A stretch of 64,000 nt of DNA, from NCBI RefSeq assembly GCF_040784935.1, contig NZ_CP160680.1, positions 3,008,501 to 3,072,500 of the forward strand, written 5' to 3'. Source of the stretch: Lewinella sp. LCG006. Lineage in GTDB: Bacteria; Bacteroidota; Bacteroidia; Chitinophagales; Saprospiraceae. A program made the translations under genes and the position numbers. The notes below the pieces were generated by a model, which saw nothing but the letters and a program-made list of their open reading frames with translations, had not been told where the DNA came from and did not search any database. Below, one piece after another: positions 60,364-64,000 of this stretch; the stretch's first letter is position 1; each line of letters opens with the position of its first letter.

Positions 60364-61155
60364 ATGAAAAAAATAATTCTACTTTCCGCGTTTGTGGTCT
60401 TGGCAATCGGGCTCTCAGGGCAAAGCCGCTGGGCTTTTGGTCTTGATGTAGAAGCTGGGTATAGCGGAAAGGCTGACCTCCAGGAACAAACGTATTACGA
60501 CGATACTTTTGGTGATTATTATTACAAATCTGAAGTACGTCGGCAGCCGGGTTTTAGTGGGGGTGTCTGGACGGAATTTCTCCTTAGTCAACGTTTTGGC
60601 CTCCGCCTTGGTGTGAACTACAGCCAGTGGCGTGACTTCTCCGAAGCGGAAAGCATCTCCTACAATACGGAGGATCTAATGATCGCTTACAGTCGGGATC
60701 GTTATTACCAAAAGCAGCGTCAGTTCCGGATTCCTCTTGAAACCAATTTCTACTTCGGGAAGCCCACCGATCGTGCTCGCTTTTTTCTTAAAGCGGGGGT
60801 ACAAGCGACCTATCTGCTGGCGCAAACCAATACCGTGAATAATTATTATGGTGCTGTCGGCCAATCGGAGTCATATGATTACAGCTACGCAGAAGAGCTC
60901 GACCTCACTGCCGAATGGTTGGATGTCAAGCGTTGGCAAACTTCGTTCATTGGCGGCTTTGGCTTCACCATGGATCGCGTAACCTTGAGCCTCCAAAAAA
61001 CCTGGGGACTAGGCAAAAAACAGAACTACTATGGCTACCCTGGCGGCTGTTGTGGATTTGGCGGACTTTGTGATTGTTACCTGCCCTATTATTATCCTTC
61101 TTCCATCAAGCCACTACAACAAACCACACTGCGGTTCGCTTACGCTATTTGGTAA
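60364..61155 (+). CDS. Outer-membrane beta-barrel protein (paralogue of the preceding gene)
   Basis: 263 residues with signal peptide (MKKIILLSAFVVLAIGLSGQ). Then SRWAFGLDVEAGYSGKAD, FSGGVWTEFLLSQRFGLRLG, and RIPLETNFYFGKPTDRARFF. The final segment is RFAYAIW. An unusual cysteine/tyrosine-rich stretch near the end (YPGGCCGFGGLCDCYLPYYY) could form extracellular disulfides or bind metal and is absent from the paralogue. Followed by a 381-bp gap with a clear terminator. Confidence 0.76.
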   Translation: MKKIILLSAFVVLAIGLSGQSRWAFGLDVEAGYSGKADLQEQTYYDDTFGDYYYKSEVRRQPGFSGGVWTEFLLSQRFGLRLGVNYSQWRDFSEAESISYNTEDLMIAYSRDRYYQKQRQFRIPLETNFYFGKPTDRARFFLKAGVQATYLLAQTNTVNNYYGAVGQSESYDYSYAEELDLTAEWLDVKRWQTSFIGGFGFTMDRVTLSLQKTWGLGKKQNYYGYPGGCCGFGGLCDCYLPYYYPSSIKPLQQTTLRFAYAIW

Positions 61156-61300
61156 GCGGTACTTTCGGCCTCCCCACTTTGAGATGGTTGGGCCAACCCT
61201 TAGCCCCATCCCCGGCCCTTCCCATTGTCAAAAATGGCTTCGTTTCGGGATTTGTTTTGCAGGGGAAGGGAGGCTTGATACGCGTGGCTGTTTTGGCTTG

Positions 61301-61335
61301 ACCATCAACCATCAACAAACAACCATCAACAAACC
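61301..61335. repeat. ACCATCAAC run, third copy
   Basis: Four tandem ACCATCAAC/ACAAACA-type units, like 18870-18927 and 57306-57347. It is followed by Thr/Pro-like ACACCTACCCAACCCTTCCA runs related to the 36-bp repeat. Confidence 0.45.
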
Positions 61336-61381
61336 TTTACACGTTTACACCTACCCAACCCTTCCAACCCTCCCCACCAAA

Positions 61382-61420
61382 GCTTCCCGGGCGTTATTGT
61401 GCAACGCCAGGGAAGCCTTT
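61382..61420 (+). terminator. Strong hairpin terminator after the paired barrel genes
   Basis: GCTTCCCGGGCGTT (61382-61395) pairs with AACGCCAGGGAAGC (61403-61416), one mismatch, with a 7-nt loop, followed by CTTTATTT. It could serve both strands. Confidence 0.75.
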
Positions 61421-61536
61421 ATTTGCGTAGCAGACAGAATAACCTTTCTAAAAGATAGCTTTCTCCAAATTATTTGCTTTTTTTGTGCTACCCTCCCCAA
61501 GGAAGCCAATGTTTTCGGAAATCCAATTAAAGCTGT

Positions 61537-64000
61537 ATGATCCTTAATCGTCTGTTATTACTGGCTATTGTAAGCCTGTTATTCGTTGCTTGTCAATCAG
61601 AAAAAGAAAATATTCCCGAACGACCTCATGCTCCCTGGGTCTTTCGTTCCGTGCTGGATGCCCAGCCTCGGATGCTCACGGTAGCATTGCACGATAATTT
61701 ATGGCTTGCCTATTCTGCCCAAACAGGAGCCTTGTCTAAGGCTTGGAGCGGAGGCGTCAATTTTGATGGAGCCGTTTATACAACGGTGCATGGCCCGCAG
61801 CCCAGTTCCCTGGGAAATATTTGGTTCAATAACCCCTATTCAGAGCCTTGGCGCATCTTGCGCGGTGGCAAAGAAGAACGTCCGGTCATCCAGTACAACG
61901 GGCATCAATTTGAGAATGGGCAGGTTTGGATCAAATACCAATTGCGCCTGGCGGATGGTACCACTATCAATATCAAGGAACAACCGGAGTACACGACCAA
62001 TGACTACGGACAAACGGGCCTTGAGCGTACCTTCCTGACCGAAGGCGTACCCGCTGACGCCCAGGTTTTGCTAATGCTGCATTACGAAAGCTTACCTACA
62101 GCTGCCAATCTCCAAACCGACGGTGAGTGGGTGTCAGAAGAGGAAACTGCAAAAGGCAATAGCCGCCTGAGTAGCGTAGCCCTTGATGGTGCACTGAAGC
62201 TTAACGCTAATGCTACGACTACCGTAACAGCCCTGTTTACCAGCAAGCCAACCATCGAAAATGAAAATAAAGTAGTGGGTGCCGAAGAGGAGGAACGCCG
62301 CCCATTAGGTTACCGTCTTATTGCTCGTAGCGACTGTCGCTCTTGCCACAATACCTATCTTCAAACCATTGGGCCTTCTTATACCGATGTTGCCCGTCGT
62401 TACCGCAACACCCCCGAGAATGTAAGCATGCTCGTCAATAAAGTGATGCAGGGAGGTGCCGGCAATTGGGGCGAAGCAGCGATGACGCCACATCCCGATC
62501 TACCCCCTCACCAGGCACAAGCCATGGTGGAGTACATCATGACGCTGGATGAGGAGGAAGAAAATGCATTGGCAGCTATCGAAACAGATGAAGGCGTTGA
62601 CTTGGCTGCTGCCCAACCTGCCGCTAATGTTGATGGTCAGGATTTTCTTCCCGGAGGTATTGTGAAAGCATTTACCACCAATGGCAACGTCTCGTCGGTT
62701 CTGGATGTCAACTATCGCCAGGAGCCCCTCTTTGCGGGAATCTTACCTAAGGTGGAGTTTTATGCGGCTGATTTCGGTGAACTCGAAGAAGATTTTGCGC
62801 TGGAAGTGACAGGCTATCTGCGAATCCCCAAAACCAATAATTATACGTTCCGACTGATCAGCGATGATGGTTCCTTTATGTATATCGACGATCAGTTGGT
62901 GATCAATAACGATGGTTTTCACGGTGATCAAGCCGTAGATGCTGAGCTTGTTCTGGCCGAAGGGTTCCACCCTGTGCGCATTCTTTATATGCAGGGGAAA
63001 GGAGGGCGTACCTTGCGTCTGACCTGGCGTTCTTTTGAAACCAACCGTTTTGAGCCCGTACCTTCTTCCGTTCTGATGCACACGCGCGCTGCTCAACCAG
63101 AAGTGGTCAGCTCAGCCTTAAATAAAAATACCATCATTCCTGGCGATGGTTCTGCCCTCACGGAAGTACACCCTGCCTATACCCTCAGCCAGGCACGGCC
63201 CAACGGCTTTTCGCCTAAAGTAGGAGGTATGGACTTTTTGCCCGATGGCCGCCTCGTTATCAGTACCTGGGATGCTGAAGGAAGCGTCTATATCGTAGAA
63301 GGCGTGAGTACGGGTGATCCGGCTCAAATGTCCTATAAAAGAATAGCTAGTGGCCTGGCCGAGCCACTGGGATTGAAGGTAGTGGATGGTTCCATCTTTG
63401 TCCTGCAAAAGCAGGAACTAACGGAACTTGTTGACCATGATGGTGATGAACAAACCGACGAGTACCGTACCGTATCCAACGATTGGCTGGTTTCTGCCAA
63501 TTTTCACGAGTTTGCTTTCGGTCTGGCCTACAAATCACCTTATTTCTATGGCGCCCTGGCCATTGGTATTCTTCCCGGTGGGGCGAGCGCACCCAATCAG
63601 CCCAAATCTCGCGGCAAGGCCGTCCGCATTCACGAGACGACCGGCAAGCTGGAAATTGTTGCCGAAGGCTTGCGGACCCCTAACGGTGTAGGTATCGGCG
63701 TAGACAACGAAATATTTATTGCCGATAACCAAGGCGACTGGTTGCCTTCCAGCAAAATCCTGCACGTCTCGCAAGGGGCATTTTTTGGCTCACGAGCCGT
63801 AGATAGCAGCCGGGTAGCTCAGTTGCCGATGAAGCCCCCCGTAGTGTGGTTGCCCCAGGACGAAATTGGCAACTCACCGAGTACGCCCATGTACCTCAAC
63901 GACGGACCCTACAAAGGCCAGATGATTCACGGCGAAGTCACTCACGGTGGCGTCAAGCGGGTCTTTGTTGAAAAAGTTGCGGGGGAATATCAGGGTTGTG
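61537..64000 (+). CDS. Lipoprotein with cytochrome c, PA14 and beta-propeller regions (partial)
   Basis: Open for 821 codons from ATG 61537 to the window edge. The signal ends in a lipobox (LLLLAIVSLLFVAC, Cys at 19). A beta-rich region about 30-260 follows, then a cytochrome c-type heme site CRSCH (C266, C269, H270 by count) in ARSDCRSCHNTYLQTIGPSY. A PA14-type module (about 390-510) contains FRLISDDGSFMYIDDQLVIN and GFHPVRILYMQG. From about 540 a propeller starts (GGMDFLPDGRLVISTWDAEG, IASGLAEPLGLKVVDGSIF, LRTPNGVGIGVDNEIFIADN), like glucose/sorbosone dehydrogenase-type folds. The combination suggests a periplasmic or surface oxidoreductase or sugar-binding protein. The C-terminus is outside the window. 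Confidence 0.85.
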   Translation, partial: MILNRLLLLAIVSLLFVACQSEKENIPERPHAPWVFRSVLDAQPRMLTVALHDNLWLAYSAQTGALSKAWSGGVNFDGAVYTTVHGPQPSSLGNIWFNNPYSEPWRILRGGKEERPVIQYNGHQFENGQVWIKYQLRLADGTTINIKEQPEYTTNDYGQTGLERTFLTEGVPADAQVLLMLHYESLPTAANLQTDGEWVSEEETAKGNSRLSSVALDGALKLNANATTTVTALFTSKPTIENENKVVGAEEEERRPLGYRLIARSDCRSCHNTYLQTIGPSYTDVARRYRNTPENVSMLVNKVMQGGAGNWGEAAMTPHPDLPPHQAQAMVEYIMTLDEEEENALAAIETDEGVDLAAAQPAANVDGQDFLPGGIVKAFTTNGNVSSVLDVNYRQEPLFAGILPKVEFYAADFGELEEDFALEVTGYLRIPKTNNYTFRLISDDGSFMYIDDQLVINNDGFHGDQAVDAELVLAEGFHPVRILYMQGKGGRTLRLTWRSFETNRFEPVPSSVLMHTRAAQPEVVSSALNKNTIIPGDGSALTEVHPAYTLSQARPNGFSPKVGGMDFLPDGRLVISTWDAEGSVYIVEGVSTGDPAQMSYKRIASGLAEPLGLKVVDGSIFVLQKQELTELVDHDGDEQTDEYRTVSNDWLVSANFHEFAFGLAYKSPYFYGALAIGILPGGASAPNQPKSRGKAVRIHETTGKLEIVAEGLRTPNGVGIGVDNEIFIADNQGDWLPSSKILHVSQGAFFGSRAVDSSRVAQLPMKPPVVWLPQDEIGNSPSTPMYLNDGPYKGQMIHGEVTHGGVKRVFVEKVAGEYQGC

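Overview
The window is a piece of a Bacteroidota chromosome, most likely from the Saprospiria (Lewinella/Haliscomenobacter-like). I infer this from the gene families and from the promoters. There is a gliding-motility/T9SS type B C-terminal domain, a GEVED adhesin, a TANFOR-like giant secreted protein, many small outer-membrane barrels, and stand-alone LytTR and Reg_prop/Y_Y_Y hybrid regulators. Several genes are preceded by the Bacteroidetes -7 element TAnnTTTG. No tRNA, rRNA or CRISPR array was seen.

Layout. 1-5.4 kb: a partial secreted GEVED protein, a small double-glycine-leader peptide, a helical-repeat protein, a LytTR regulator and a GT4 glycosyltransferase. The peptide and the LytTR gene share a promoter-proximal box with identical geometry. 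5.4-19.3 kb: a collinear block of a 1955-residue TANFOR-like protein, an FN3 protein, an outer-membrane barrel, a hybrid histidine kinase and an Hpt protein. A convergent OmpR-type regulator follows, so the block spells out a full phosphorelay next to a surface apparatus. 19.9-21.8 kb: lgt and a membrane-anchored cytochrome c. 21.8-27.2 kb: a visibly AT-richer operon of exported hydrolases (S9-like hydrolase, two lipoprotein amidohydrolases, an M61-like protein with an altered zinc motif).

27.2-34.9 kb is the accessory island. It holds two decayed, co-oriented group II introns flanking a frameshifted orphan gene, two AT-rich membrane-protein genes separated by a 131-nt attC-like imperfect palindrome, and a second, duplicated palindrome. 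That palindrome abuts an IS91-family element encoding a tyrosine recombinase plus a Y2/HUH transposase, the latter broken by a 14-bp tandem duplication. The 3' exons of both introns and one 5' exon fit the TTGTT/T target reported for class C-attC introns. This suggests an integron-cassette-like platform without an integron integrase in view.

35.2-64 kb is mostly housekeeping and envelope genes: an esterase, leucyl aminopeptidase, a FemAB/GNAT-like protein, a DUF4956-HlyD-TolC operon, an S9 peptidase, lspA, prfC, methylmalonyl-CoA mutase, a T9SS type B cargo protein, an MsbA-like ABC exporter, several OM barrels, and at the right edge a cytochrome c/PA14/propeller lipoprotein.

The intergenic DNA is unusually rich in structured repeats: a five-copy array of about 151 bp whose internal hairpin changes by compensatory substitutions, inverted copies of the same motif after lspA, a TGACGG-bounded palindromic repeat family, a 36-bp perfect repeat at two distant loci, (ACCATCAAC)-type runs, CCTGCCTG hairpins and a nested palindrome behind the ABC exporter. 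All functional statements come from reading motifs and context. No database search was run.
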